The position numbers and the translations under genes were made by a program. This document shows, piece by piece, positions 1-5,843 of a stretch of DNA of 7,308 nt (position 1 is the stretch's first letter; the number at the start of each line of letters is the position of its first letter). Origin of the DNA: Bacteroidota bacterium (GTDB taxonomy: Bacteria; Bacteroidota; Bacteroidia; Flavobacteriales; Flavobacteriaceae); contig JAJYSO010000081.1 in the NCBI GenBank assembly GCA_021793535.1, forward strand, positions 1 through 7,308, written 5' to 3'. The notes under the pieces were generated by a model that saw only the letters and a list, made by a program, of their open reading frames with translations, had not been told where the DNA came from and did no database searches.

Positions 1-97
1 TACGCAAAAGGAACTGACGTTGAGGATTAGTTAACAAGCTCCTATAGGTCATTCTACAGAATTTCATTATTTTTGTTGAAGTACCAGTCCGTTTTCA
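1..97 (+). other. Leader upstream of rpoN, possibly with the tail of a preceding gene
   Basis: The first 30 bases can be read in frame 1 as the last nine codons of an upstream plus-strand gene ending in Glu-Asp-TAG. Frame 2 is also open, up to a TAA at 32-34, so the frame cannot be decided and no product is named. The short tail does not look like the end of asparaginyl-tRNA synthetase, which I recall as a frequent neighbour of rpoN in this group. The rest (about 31-97) is non-coding, with small palindromes such as CCTATAGG at 41-48 and no clear Shine-Dalgarno site before the rpoN ATG. Confidence 0.35.
68..75 (+). promoter_or_regulatory. Possible Bacteroidetes-type -7 promoter element for rpoN
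   Basis: TATTTTTG matches the Bacteroidetes primary-sigma -7 consensus TAnnTTTG exactly and lies 22 bases before the rpoN ATG. I find no good TTG-type -33 element at the usual spacing upstream. AT-rich sequence gives this match easily by chance, so it is only a candidate. Confidence 0.28.
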
Positions 98-1558
98 ATG
101 TTAAAGCAAGAGCTCAAATTAAAACTTTCACAAAAATTATCTCCTCAGCAAATCCAGTTGATGAAGCTGATCCAATTGCCTACTCAGGCCTTTGAGCAAC
201 GGGTCAAGCAAGAGTTGGAGGACAACCCTGCCCTAGACAGTGGAAAAGAAGAAGCCGAGGGAGACCCTCTAGAGAGCGATTTCGAGAATGAAACCACTGA
301 AGAAGTCCCTACGGATGACTACGATGTAGATGTAGAGGACTACCTAAGCGATGACGACATTCCGGACTATCGCTTACATGCTAACAATTACAGCGGAAAC
401 GAAGAAGAAAAGCAGATTCCCTATGCGGCAGGGAAGTCTTTTGCCGAATACCTAGCTACTCAGCTGCGCACCTATAGGTTGGATCAGACAGAGAAAAAAA
501 TTGCAAAATTCCTCGTGGGAAGCGTCAATGAAAATGGCTACATCAGAAGGGCTATAGAAGACCTTGTGGATGACCTCGCTTTTACCCAAAATGTATATAC
601 CGATGTTCAAACGGTTGAACGTGTTTTAAAGACCGTTCAAAGTTTGGACCCTGCAGGAGTCGGGGCGAGATCCCTAAAAGAGTGCTTGTTAATCCAGTTA
701 AAACGTAAGGAAGAAAGCCCGGAGGTACACTTGGCCATTGCAATTATCGAAAAGGCCTTCGATGCTTTTGTCAAAAAGCATTATGAAAAGCTGTTGACAA
801 AATTTGATGTCTCTAAAGATCAATTGCGAGCCGCAGTCGACGAAATAAGCTCCTTAAATCCTAAGCCTGGAAGCTCTTATTCCAATAACATACACAATGT
901 CGAGCATGTAATTCCCGATTTTAGCATCAAAATAAAAGACGGGGAATTAGAGCTCACCTTAAACAGTAGGAACGCTCCACAAATGCACGTTTCACGACAA
1001 TACCGCAACATGCTGAAAGGCTATAAGGATACCAAGAACAAGGACAAGACCAGAGAGCAGAAAGATGCGGTACTCTTCATCAAGCAAAAGTTAGATGCAG
1101 CCAAATGGTTTATCGATGCCGTTCAACAGCGACAGCACACCCTATATATCACCATGGAATCTATCATGAATTATCAGAGAGAATATTTTCTCTCGGGAGA
1201 TGATCGAGATTTAAGACCTATGATATTAAAGGATATCGCCGAAGACATAGAGATGGATATTTCAACGGTCTCACGGGTGGCCAATAGCAAATATGTGGAT
1301 ACCCCCTATGGGACCTTTCTGATCAAGGACTTCTTTTCAGAAAGCATGACCAATGACAAGGGAGAAGAAGTTTCTACTCGAGAAATAAAAAAAATACTCG
1401 AACTCACCATCGAGAAAGAAGACAAAAAAAAGCCGCTCACCGACGAAAGACTGGCCAAAGTATTAAAGGAAAAAGGATACCCTATTGCCAGACGAACCAT
1501 CGCAAAATACCGAGAGCAATTAAACATTCCGGTAGCCCGTCTGCGAAAAACCATCTAA
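98..1558 (+). CDS. rpoN: RNA polymerase sigma-54 factor RpoN
   Basis: This 486-residue protein is sigma-54, the alternative sigma factor that recognises -24/-12 promoters and needs an AAA+ enhancer-binding activator to open DNA. Full length is normal for the family. Residues 1-46 are the glutamine- and leucine-rich activator-interacting region I (SPQQIQLMKLIQLP at 15-28). Residues about 47-105 are the highly acidic, poorly conserved region II. The core-binding domain follows, with the family hallmark SLDPAGVGARSLKECL at 182-197. The helix-turn-helix segment is around 378-414, with ISTVSR and the typical KYVDTPYGTF. The RpoN box ARRTIAKYRE at 464-473 contacts the -24 element. All key parts are present. 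The ATG at 98 is chosen because region I begins directly after it. No Shine-Dalgarno site is visible, which is usual in this phylum. The next gene starts at the base after the stop, so the two are probably co-transcribed. No enhancer-binding protein gene lies in the window. Confidence 0.97.
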   Translation: MLKQELKLKLSQKLSPQQIQLMKLIQLPTQAFEQRVKQELEDNPALDSGKEEAEGDPLESDFENETTEEVPTDDYDVDVEDYLSDDDIPDYRLHANNYSGNEEEKQIPYAAGKSFAEYLATQLRTYRLDQTEKKIAKFLVGSVNENGYIRRAIEDLVDDLAFTQNVYTDVQTVERVLKTVQSLDPAGVGARSLKECLLIQLKRKEESPEVHLAIAIIEKAFDAFVKKHYEKLLTKFDVSKDQLRAAVDEISSLNPKPGSSYSNNIHNVEHVIPDFSIKIKDGELELTLNSRNAPQMHVSRQYRNMLKGYKDTKNKDKTREQKDAVLFIKQKLDAAKWFIDAVQQRQHTLYITMESIMNYQREYFLSGDDRDLRPMILKDIAEDIEMDISTVSRVANSKYVDTPYGTFLIKDFFSESMTNDKGEEVSTREIKKILELTIEKEDKKKPLTDERLAKVLKEKGYPIARRTIAKYREQLNIPVARLRKTI

Positions 1559-2179
1559 ATGAAGCCCTTCTTAAGAACCGGTTTTTATTTGTTTCACCCC
1601 TTATGGATTCCCTTCCTCGGAACCCTCTTGTTTTTCGCAATGATTCCCAGAGAGTTCTCCTCCACCCTCATTGAAAAGAAACTAGTGGGGATCATCATTT
1701 TGAGTATTCTGGCACCCGTAGTCTTTTTATTGGCCTTGAGAAAGCGGAACAACTACCATCTTTTCGAATGGAAGAATAGCCAAGTTCGTCGGTTTTATCT
1801 TCTTTTTCTATGCCTGATTCTAATCACGATCAACAACTTTCTCATCCCTGTGGAATTGATCGAGTTATCTTACTTCTTCGCCGGGCTACTCATTGTAAGT
1901 TCGATGGCCCTCTTTCTAACCTACATCCACTTTACCATCAGTATTCACGTGGCGTTCTTAAGCTGTTTACTGAGCTTTATATGCTGCTTAAGCTTTCTCT
2001 ACCAACTCAATCTCCTCTATCTGATCAGCCCTCTCATTTTCATCATAGGCTGGGTCTCCTCAGAACGCATGAGCGGACCCTGTTCCCATAAAGGCATAGA
2101 GATCCTCTATTCTCTTTTTCTAGGACTTCTTCCTCAAGGAATTCTTGTCTTTGGAATCTATCAACATTATAAAATGTAA
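1559..2179 (+). CDS. Polytopic inner-membrane protein, degenerate PAP2-like
   Basis: This 206-residue protein has about six or seven hydrophobic segments, roughly at 14-30, 42-60, 78-97, 103-123, 128-148, 150-167 and 182-202. I cannot assign a function. From memory, small proteins of this shape follow rpoN in other flavobacteria and carry a Leu-His-Met segment and an Ala-His-Thr...Glu segment, which resemble the C2 and C3 motifs of PAP2-type phosphatases. Here the matching places are ISIH with His130, and SSERMSGPCSHKGIE with His177 and Glu181. A true PAP2 has Ser-Arg-x5-His-x3-Asp at the latter site, so an active phosphatase is doubtful. The ATG directly abuts the rpoN stop (TAAATG), suggesting translational coupling. 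The 3' end overlaps the convergent barrel gene by 13 bases. That it is a real gene is well supported; the PAP2 relationship is inference. Confidence 0.8.
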   Translation: MKPFLRTGFYLFHPLWIPFLGTLLFFAMIPREFSSTLIEKKLVGIIILSILAPVVFLLALRKRNNYHLFEWKNSQVRRFYLLFLCLILITINNFLIPVELIELSYFFAGLLIVSSMALFLTYIHFTISIHVAFLSCLLSFICCLSFLYQLNLLYLISPLIFIIGWVSSERMSGPCSHKGIEILYSLFLGLLPQGILVFGIYQHYKM

Positions 2180-2904
2180 AACATCAAGCCAAGTTTTATG
2201 GTTTCGAGATCCACAGGCTCCTGATCAATACTCTCTCCATTAAAGAAAGGATTTAAGCTATAATAAACCGTAAAATTGAAGGTATTGTACCCAAAGGTAA
2301 AGGTCAAGCCGTACCGCATGCGATTAAGCTCCTTCACATCGGTGAGCTTGATATGCTTGCCGGCTTGTCGAAAATTGGATTGAAACCTATACATGTACCC
2401 TAGACGCAAGCCCGCATATATCCGCCAAAAACGATAGTCATCCGCTGAGGACGTTCGCCAGCGAATCTCCAAAGGGACTTCGATCAATTGAGTTGAAAAT
2501 CGACTAAATTTAAAATCGTAAGAAGCCCCATCTAGGACTTGAAAAAGGGTACCCCCTTTTTCATCTTTACTGATTAACAAATTCGAGCGATAAGAATTGA
2601 TGGACCATCCCAGCCCCAGTCCCAAACCAAAGTTGCGGGGTCTGTTCAATGGGAAATCCCGAATAAACCCCAAATGCGCACCACCAGAAAATCCAGTTTG
2701 GCTCATCCCTTTAGGCATTTCCGACAAAAAATTAAAAGTCAGTCCAATATAGAATTGGTCTTCCCTATACTGTTGATCGATCACCGCAGGGATGCTATCT
2801 GTTCCTTCCTTAGCTTCCTGTCCAAAAAGACCAAAGGTCCAAAAAAACAATATCCCCAAAGTACAAAAGCTTTGGGGATATAGATATACTTTGTCTAAAT
2901 CCAT
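2167..2904 (-). CDS. PorT-like outer-membrane beta-barrel (porin family) protein
   Basis: This 245-residue protein has a hydrophobic N-terminal signal segment (about residues 13-27, ending GLFG before QEAKEG), followed by alternating beta-strand-like stretches typical of an eight-stranded OmpA/PorT-type barrel. Examples are FYIGLTFNFL at 51-60, NFGLGLGLGWSI at 91-102, IYAGLRLGYMYRF at 162-174 and FNFTVYYSLNPFF at 209-221. It ends in an aromatic/hydrophobic strand, IKLGLMFYIL, as outer-membrane barrels do. The YNTFNF/YYSLNPFF region is characteristic of PorT-family proteins in Bacteroidetes. PorT/SprT itself belongs to the type IX secretion system, but this copy sits with exbB/exbD genes and is probably a paralogue with another job. 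The ATG at 2904 is the only ATG before the signal segment; the N-terminus MDLDKVYLYPQS is unusually acidic for a signal peptide. It lies 39 bases after the second exbD as the probable last gene of that operon. Its first codons hold a terminator-like hairpin. Confidence 0.82.
   Translation of the reverse strand: MDLDKVYLYPQSFCTLGILFFWTFGLFGQEAKEGTDSIPAVIDQQYREDQFYIGLTFNFLSEMPKGMSQTGFSGGAHLGFIRDFPLNRPRNFGLGLGLGWSINSYRSNLLISKDEKGGTLFQVLDGASYDFKFSRFSTQLIEVPLEIRWRTSSADDYRFWRIYAGLRLGYMYRFQSNFRQAGKHIKLTDVKELNRMRYGLTFTFGYNTFNFTVYYSLNPFFNGESIDQEPVDLETIKLGLMFYIL
2841..2881 (-). terminator. Terminator-like hairpin inside the 5' coding part of the barrel gene
   Basis: Read on the minus strand, ATATCCCCAAAG (2881-2870) and CTTTGGGGATAT (2861-2850) form a perfect 12-bp stem with an 8-base loop. 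Two bases later comes a run of seven T (2847-2841). This is the layout of an intrinsic terminator, oriented to stop transcription coming from the exbD genes. It lies within codons 8-22 of the PorT-like frame, so if active it would act as an attenuator or partial terminator. The structure is seen directly; any activity is inferred. Confidence 0.5.
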
Positions 2905-2943
2905 CTCAAAACGAAAAGACAGGTTTGATGAGCAATTCTATTA

Positions 2944-3417
2944 TTAATCAAGCGGGCTACCTACATTTACCGTATAGTTCACACGATAAGCTTTTGCCTT
3001 ACGCAATTCATCCTTAATATCAGAAACGATACTCATATTTGTTTCTCTATCGATCTTCAACGCTGTAACCAATTTATCCCGGTAACCAGGGTTCTTCGAT
3101 TCTCTTTCCTGAATAATGAAAGGTCTGATCTCCGAAACCTTGGCAAACTTATCGTTTAACTGAATTCTACCAGCCGTTCCAAATTGTCTTTGATAACGTG
3201 TGCTAGGAGGTCCTGCATAAATATACATGACCAAGTTTTTATTTTCAAGTTTCTCAACCTGGTCTGCTTTCGGTAAGCGCTGCTCCACTAGGATATTGGA
3301 ATCCCTCATTGTTGTTGATACCATGAAGAAAAACAATAACATGAATACAATATCGGGAAGCGATGCCGTAGAAATAGCAGGTAACTCTCCACTCTTCTTT
3401 TTACTAAATTTTGCCAT
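2944..3417 (-). CDS. ExbD/TolR-family biopolymer transport protein (second, short copy)
   Basis: This 157-residue single-pass inner-membrane protein belongs to the ExbD/TolR family, the rod subunit that works inside an ExbB/TolQ pentamer and couples proton flow to movement in the periplasm. A short basic cytoplasmic N-terminus (MAKFSKKKSG) is followed by the membrane helix at about 21-37, PDIVFMLLFFFMVSTT. It carries the conserved proton-carrying aspartate, here Asp22. Residues after about 40 form the periplasmic domain, with ILVEQRLPKAD and, near the end, the usual ExbD-like alternation ALKIDRETNM...VSDIKDELRKA. Length is near the family norm. The start ATG lies 16 bases after the stop of the other exbD copy. 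The two copies are clearly different proteins rather than a recent duplication, which suggests a heteromeric rod pair in one machine. Confidence 0.92.
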   Translation of the reverse strand: MAKFSKKKSGELPAISTASLPDIVFMLLFFFMVSTTMRDSNILVEQRLPKADQVEKLENKNLVMYIYAGPPSTRYQRQFGTAGRIQLNDKFAKVSEIRPFIIQERESKNPGYRDKLVTALKIDRETNMSIVSDIKDELRKAKAYRVNYTVNVGSPLD

Positions 3418-3433
3418 TTGAATATTTTATAGA

Positions 3434-4045
3434 TTAAATTTCTTCGGGTTTAGCTTCGGAAATATTCAACGGATATAATTCTCTGATTTTCTTAATTCTA
3501 TCCTGTAGTCTTTCCTTTACTTTATCATCCGTAGAGTTGGTATAATCCTCGTTCATCTGGGTAAAATCCTCGCCGTATAACCCTTGAGAAACACGATCTC
3601 TCAATTCATTATATGCCGCCATAATCTCATTTTGAACGGCCATATATTTCTCATATTTCGTCTGGCGGTCAAACTGAATAGACACCAGTGCTTTTTGTGG
3701 ATTATCAGAAGATTTAGGATCCTTCTTGCCTCTACAGTAAGAACAATCATCTTCTCCTGTTCCTGCGCCATTGTCAATGAAATCCGTAGTGGTTTCACGC
3801 AACCGCTCTATACTCATCGGTTCATCATTCACCAGTAAGTCGCCACTGCTATTGATGATAACCGTAAGAATATTGCGCTCCTTAATGGTCGTGGTTACCT
3901 CCTCTTGGCTTTCATCAATAGGGGGCAGTCGTCTGGTAATCCCTTTATCACTTTCGATGGTGGTGGTCACCAAGAAAAAAATCAAAAGCAAGAAAGAAAT
4001 ATCCGCCATTGAGCCGGCATTAATTTCCGGAACTTTTCGTGCCAT
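3434..4045 (-). CDS. ExbD/TolR-family biopolymer transport protein (first, long copy with CxxC)
   Basis: At 203 residues this is longer than a typical ExbD of about 140. The N-terminal part is classical: a short basic start, then the helix ADISFLLLIFFLVTTTI (14-30) with the conserved proton-carrying Asp15. The periplasmic domain starts after ITRRLPPIDE. Between two ExbD-like halves (about 56-90 and 118-152) lies a hydrophilic insertion at about 92-117 containing Cys101 and Cys104 in a CSYC motif. The C-terminus (about 165-203) is a charged, helix-prone tail. I recall similar CxxC-bearing ExbD proteins in other flavobacteria, so this is probably a lineage-specific form and not damage. Four bases separate its ATG from the stop of the preceding four-helix protein, where two TAG codons stand in tandem, indicating one operon. 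The role of the cysteines (disulfide or metal) is unknown. Confidence 0.92.
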   Translation of the reverse strand: MARKVPEINAGSMADISFLLLIFFLVTTTIESDKGITRRLPPIDESQEEVTTTIKERNILTVIINSSGDLLVNDEPMSIERLRETTTDFIDNGAGTGEDDCSYCRGKKDPKSSDNPQKALVSIQFDRQTKYEKYMAVQNEIMAAYNELRDRVSQGLYGEDFTQMNEDYTNSTDDKVKERLQDRIKKIRELYPLNISEAKPEEI

Positions 4046-4049
4046 ACTA

Positions 4050-4496
4050 CTAATTCTTAAAGGTTAATTTCTTCACAGAGGATAAGAACAGCGCAACAAC
4101 GGCAACAATCGCCAAGATGTACACCATATTCAATCCCGTATTCATCCATTTTGCACCCGAAGCTGAGATGCTAGATCCGTTCGCGTATTCAATAGCATCT
4201 CCGTTTGCAAAAATCATTGCCACTATGAATACTGCAACGAAAGTCCCCAGAGAGATCAAAAGGTTTTTTAAATTACTGCCATCAAAGAACTTCGCCAAAA
4301 TGAATATAACAATGGCAACGATGGTGACAGCAAAAATAAAGTATGTCAGGTAAAGAAATGGATTGAGCAAGCTATCCTGTAAATCTTCTGAAGAAACCAC
4401 TTCAGCATCTCCTTTGAACAGCAGGATCAGAAACAAAACAATCCCAATTCCTCCCACGACGTACGCCAAATATTTTAATGCTTTATATAAGCCCAT
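4050..4496 (-). CDS. Four-helix inner-membrane protein between exbB and exbD, function unknown
   Basis: This 148-residue protein has four hydrophobic segments, about 8-28, 47-70, 79-97 and 118-140, joined by short loops, so it is an integral inner-membrane protein. The segment between helices 1 and 2 (about 29-46) is acidic, and that between helices 3 and 4 (about 98-117) is Ser/Gly/Asn-rich. I recognise no catalytic motif and no named family. Its position between exbB (92 bases upstream) and exbD (4 bases downstream) on the same strand strongly suggests an accessory part of the same complex. It is not itself ExbB-like: the GTVIGM motif is absent. The ATG at 4496 opens directly on a typical membrane-protein N-terminus (MGLYKALKYLAYVVGG). 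Confidence 0.8.
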   Translation of the reverse strand: MGLYKALKYLAYVVGGIGIVLFLILLFKGDAEVVSSEDLQDSLLNPFLYLTYFIFAVTIVAIVIFILAKFFDGSNLKNLLISLGTFVAVFIVAMIFANGDAIEYANGSSISASGAKWMNTGLNMVYILAIVAVVALFLSSVKKLTFKN

Positions 4497-4551
4497 AATT
4501 CTACATTTATTTTAATTGATATAATTACATTCTACAAGAGACAATGACTAT

Positions 4552-4571
4552 CCCTTATTTTAATTTAAGGG
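4552..4571 (-). other. Small hairpin in the exbB / four-helix gene spacer
   Basis: CCCTTA and TAAGGG face each other across an 8-base AT loop in the 92-base gap after exbB. No T-run follows on the minus strand, so it is not a classical terminator. It could be an mRNA processing or stability element that sets exbB expression above that of the later genes. The inverted repeat is seen; the role is a guess. Confidence 0.3.
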
Positions 4572-4588
4572 AAAAATCATCGCTAAAA

Positions 4589-5380
4589 TTATTTCTTCTT
4601 GTTGTAGTCAAAAAGAATATCCATCAAGTTTATGGAAGCATCTTCCATATCGTTAACAATACTGTCAATTTTTGCAATAATGTAATTATAGAATACCTGT
4701 AAGATAATGGCCACAACCAATCCGAATACGGTGGTCAACAATGCAATTTTAATACCACGAGCAACCAAACTTGGTTCCATGTCTCCGGCTGCCTCAATCT
4801 TATCGAAGGCGTCGATCATCCCGATTACAGTACCCATAAACCCAAGCATCGGAGCCAAGGCAATGAAAAGAGAAATCCAGGATACATTTTTCTCCATTTG
4901 TCCCATTTGGACACCTCCATAAGATACGACTGCTTTTTCGGCAGCTTCCAATCCTTCGTCGGCTCTATCCAAACCTTGGTAATAAATGGAGGCCACAGGA
5001 CCTCTGGTGTTTCGGCAAACCTCTTTAGCTTCTTCAACTCCTCCGTTGTTCAAGGCATCTTCTACATTTTGTGCCAATTTTTTAGTGTTTGTTGTAGAAA
5101 GGTTTAAGAAAACAATTCTCTCAATGGCTACAGCTAATCCAAGGATCAGACACAATAGAATAATCCCCATAAATACAGGACCTCCCTCGATAAATCGTTT
5201 CTTCAATTGTTGGTTAAAGGACTCAGTGTCCGCATCATCCATCACGGCATCTGCTCCTTCATCCTGTACAGCTACTACAGCAGTAGTCGCACTAAAAACT
5301 GTTGCGTTTGCTTCTTGAACGTTTAAACCTCCGATAAGCAACATCATCGAAAGACCTAAGATCGAAAATACTCTTTTCAT
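4589..5380 (-). CDS. MotA/TolQ/ExbB proton channel family protein
   Basis: This 263-residue protein is the stator subunit that forms the inner-membrane proton channel around ExbD-type rods. Residues 1-26 look like a signal peptide (basic start, SILGLSMMLLIGGL core, ANA before Thr27). The next segment, to about 65, is acidic and probably periplasmic. Three membrane segments follow at about 68-92, 167-190 and 208-235. The family hallmark GFMGTVIGMIDAF is at 180-192, in the helix that holds the conserved Thr/Gly residues of the channel. The cytoplasmic loop between helices 1 and 2 contains the highly conserved stretch around EVCRNTRGPVASIYYQGLDR (120-139). The signal-bearing N-terminal extension is common in Bacteroidetes ExbB proteins and absent from E. 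coli ExbB. It is the first gene of a five-gene minus-strand cluster, preceded by a long AT-rich spacer, and no TonB or TolA lies nearby. Family assignment is firm; the energised partner is unknown. Confidence 0.95.
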   Translation of the reverse strand: MKRVFSILGLSMMLLIGGLNVQEANATVFSATTAVVAVQDEGADAVMDDADTESFNQQLKKRFIEGGPVFMGIILLCLILGLAVAIERIVFLNLSTTNTKKLAQNVEDALNNGGVEEAKEVCRNTRGPVASIYYQGLDRADEGLEAAEKAVVSYGGVQMGQMEKNVSWISLFIALAPMLGFMGTVIGMIDAFDKIEAAGDMEPSLVARGIKIALLTTVFGLVVAIILQVFYNYIIAKIDSIVNDMEDASINLMDILFDYNKKK

Positions 5381-5410
5381 TTTTTGTGTTTTAAATTTTG
5401 ATTAGTGGGT

Positions 5411-5418
5411 TAAAGATA
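5411..5418 (-). promoter_or_regulatory. Weak -7 candidate upstream of the exbB cluster
   Basis: Read on the minus strand, TATCTTTA is one base off the Bacteroidetes -7 consensus TAnnTTTG and lies about 30 bases before the exbB ATG. The surrounding 5381-5470 is extremely AT-rich, and no TTG stands at the usual spacing. A promoter is expected here because a tRNA gene lies upstream and exbB opens a five-gene cluster, but this exact site is uncertain. Confidence 0.25.
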
Positions 5419-5511
5419 TAAAAATAAAAAATTAATAAAAGCATAAAATTCAACAAAATTAAAATCCTGTGAGAATTTAAATTGTTCGTTCTGCTTTTAT
5501 TTTCAAAACTG

Positions 5512-5534
5512 AAAAGCGTAATCAGTTAACGCTC
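5512..5534 (-). terminator. Possible terminator after tRNA-Ser
   Basis: On the minus strand, about 28 bases after the tRNA, GAGCGT and ACGCTT can pair as a 6-bp stem (one G-T pair) with a 9-base loop, running into TTTTCAGTTTTG. The stem is short and the T-run interrupted, so this is a weak candidate. The rest of the 5381-5562 spacer is AT-rich and shows no reading frame I would call. Confidence 0.3.
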
Positions 5535-5562
5535 AGCAATTTAATTAGAAACATAATTTCAG

Positions 5563-5650
5563 CAGAGAGGAAGGGATTCGAACCCTCGATCCGCTTTTGA
5601 CGGATACACACTTTCCAGGCGTGCGCCTTCGACCGCTCGGCCACCTCTCT
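5563..5650 (-). tRNA. tRNA-Ser (anticodon GGA)
   Basis: The minus strand folds as a class II tRNA of 88 bases. The acceptor stem AGAGAGG/CCTCTCT pairs in all seven positions, with discriminator G. The D-arm region begins TGGCCGAG, as in serine tRNAs. The anticodon stem CACGC/GTGTG, with one G-T pair, encloses the loop CTGGAAA, so the anticodon is GGA (5616-5614) and reads UCC and UCU codons. The long variable arm ATCCG/CGGAT with a 7-base loop is the serine hallmark. The T-arm has the standard TTCGAAT loop. The 3' CCA is not encoded (CTG follows), so it must be added by nucleotidyltransferase. The first pair is A-T, whereas many tRNAs have G-C. Confidence 0.97.
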
Positions 5651-5700
5651 AACAGTTCGCTATTACAATAGCAGGTCGCTAAATAAATAAAAAAATATGA

Positions 5701-5723
5701 TTAACTCAAGAGTTGAGTGTTAA
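5701..5723 (-). terminator. Possible terminator downstream of the asparaginase gene
   Basis: On the minus strand, TTAA-CA-CTCAA pairs with TTGAG-TTAA around a 3-base loop, a 9-bp stem with a 2-base bulge. It is followed by TCATATTTTTTTATTT. This lies about 120 bases after the asparaginase stop and 50 bases before the tRNA, a sensible place to end the TatD-asparaginase transcript. The stem is AT-rich, so confidence is modest. Confidence 0.38.
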
Positions 5724-5778
5724 TTTTATCCGCCGAGGTCTAAAACACATATAGCATAGGGTAATATGCAGTACATAA

Positions 5779-5818
5779 CCACCTTTTTATAAGGAGGAAG
5801 CATGAGCTGTACAGTCAT
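5779..5818. repeat. Two small inverted repeats just past the asparaginase gene
   Basis: CCaCCTT (5779-5785) and AAGGaGG (5791-5797) form an imperfect 7-bp inverted repeat with a 5-base loop. Directly beside it, CTGTACAG (5806-5813) is a perfect 8-bp palindrome extended by ATGA and TCAT with one extra base. No T-run follows on the minus strand. They could be RNA 3'-end structures of the asparaginase message or a protein-binding site. The rest of 5651-5843 shows only the hairpin at 5659-5672 (GCTATT/AATAGC) just upstream of the tRNA. Confidence 0.3.
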
Positions 5819-5843
5819 TATTATTCCTTTATGTAGCGGTCCC

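Noticed and set aside
1810..2091. 93-codon open frame inside the PAP2-like gene
   Set aside because: It is an alternative frame of a membrane-protein gene whose own frame has coherent hydrophobic helices.
2177..2198. TAAAAC/GTTTTA inverted repeat at the convergent gene ends as a two-way terminator
   Set aside because: The stem is six A-T-rich pairs with a 10-base loop and no clear T-run; too weak to call.
2167..2904. Calling the barrel protein PorT/SprT of the type IX secretion system
   Set aside because: It shares family features, but the neighbours are exbB/exbD and no other type IX secretion gene is present; a paralogue is more likely.
5078..5090. TTGGCAC on the minus strand in exbB as a sigma-54 -24 element
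   Set aside because: There is no GC element at the required -12 spacing, and it lies inside a conserved coding region.
4986..5318. 110-codon plus-strand open frame opposite exbB
   Set aside because: It lies wholly antisense to the well-conserved exbB frame and its protein has no recognisable domain; a shadow frame.
4589..5380. Calling the ExbB/ExbD genes GldL/GldM gliding-motor components
   Set aside because: The ExbB protein has the GTVIGM TolQ/MotA hallmark and the ExbD proteins are short single-domain forms; GldL and GldM look different.
5500..5515. TTTTCA/TGAAAA inverted repeat in the exbB upstream spacer
   Set aside because: Such short A/T-rich repeats arise easily by chance in a spacer of this composition and no function is indicated.
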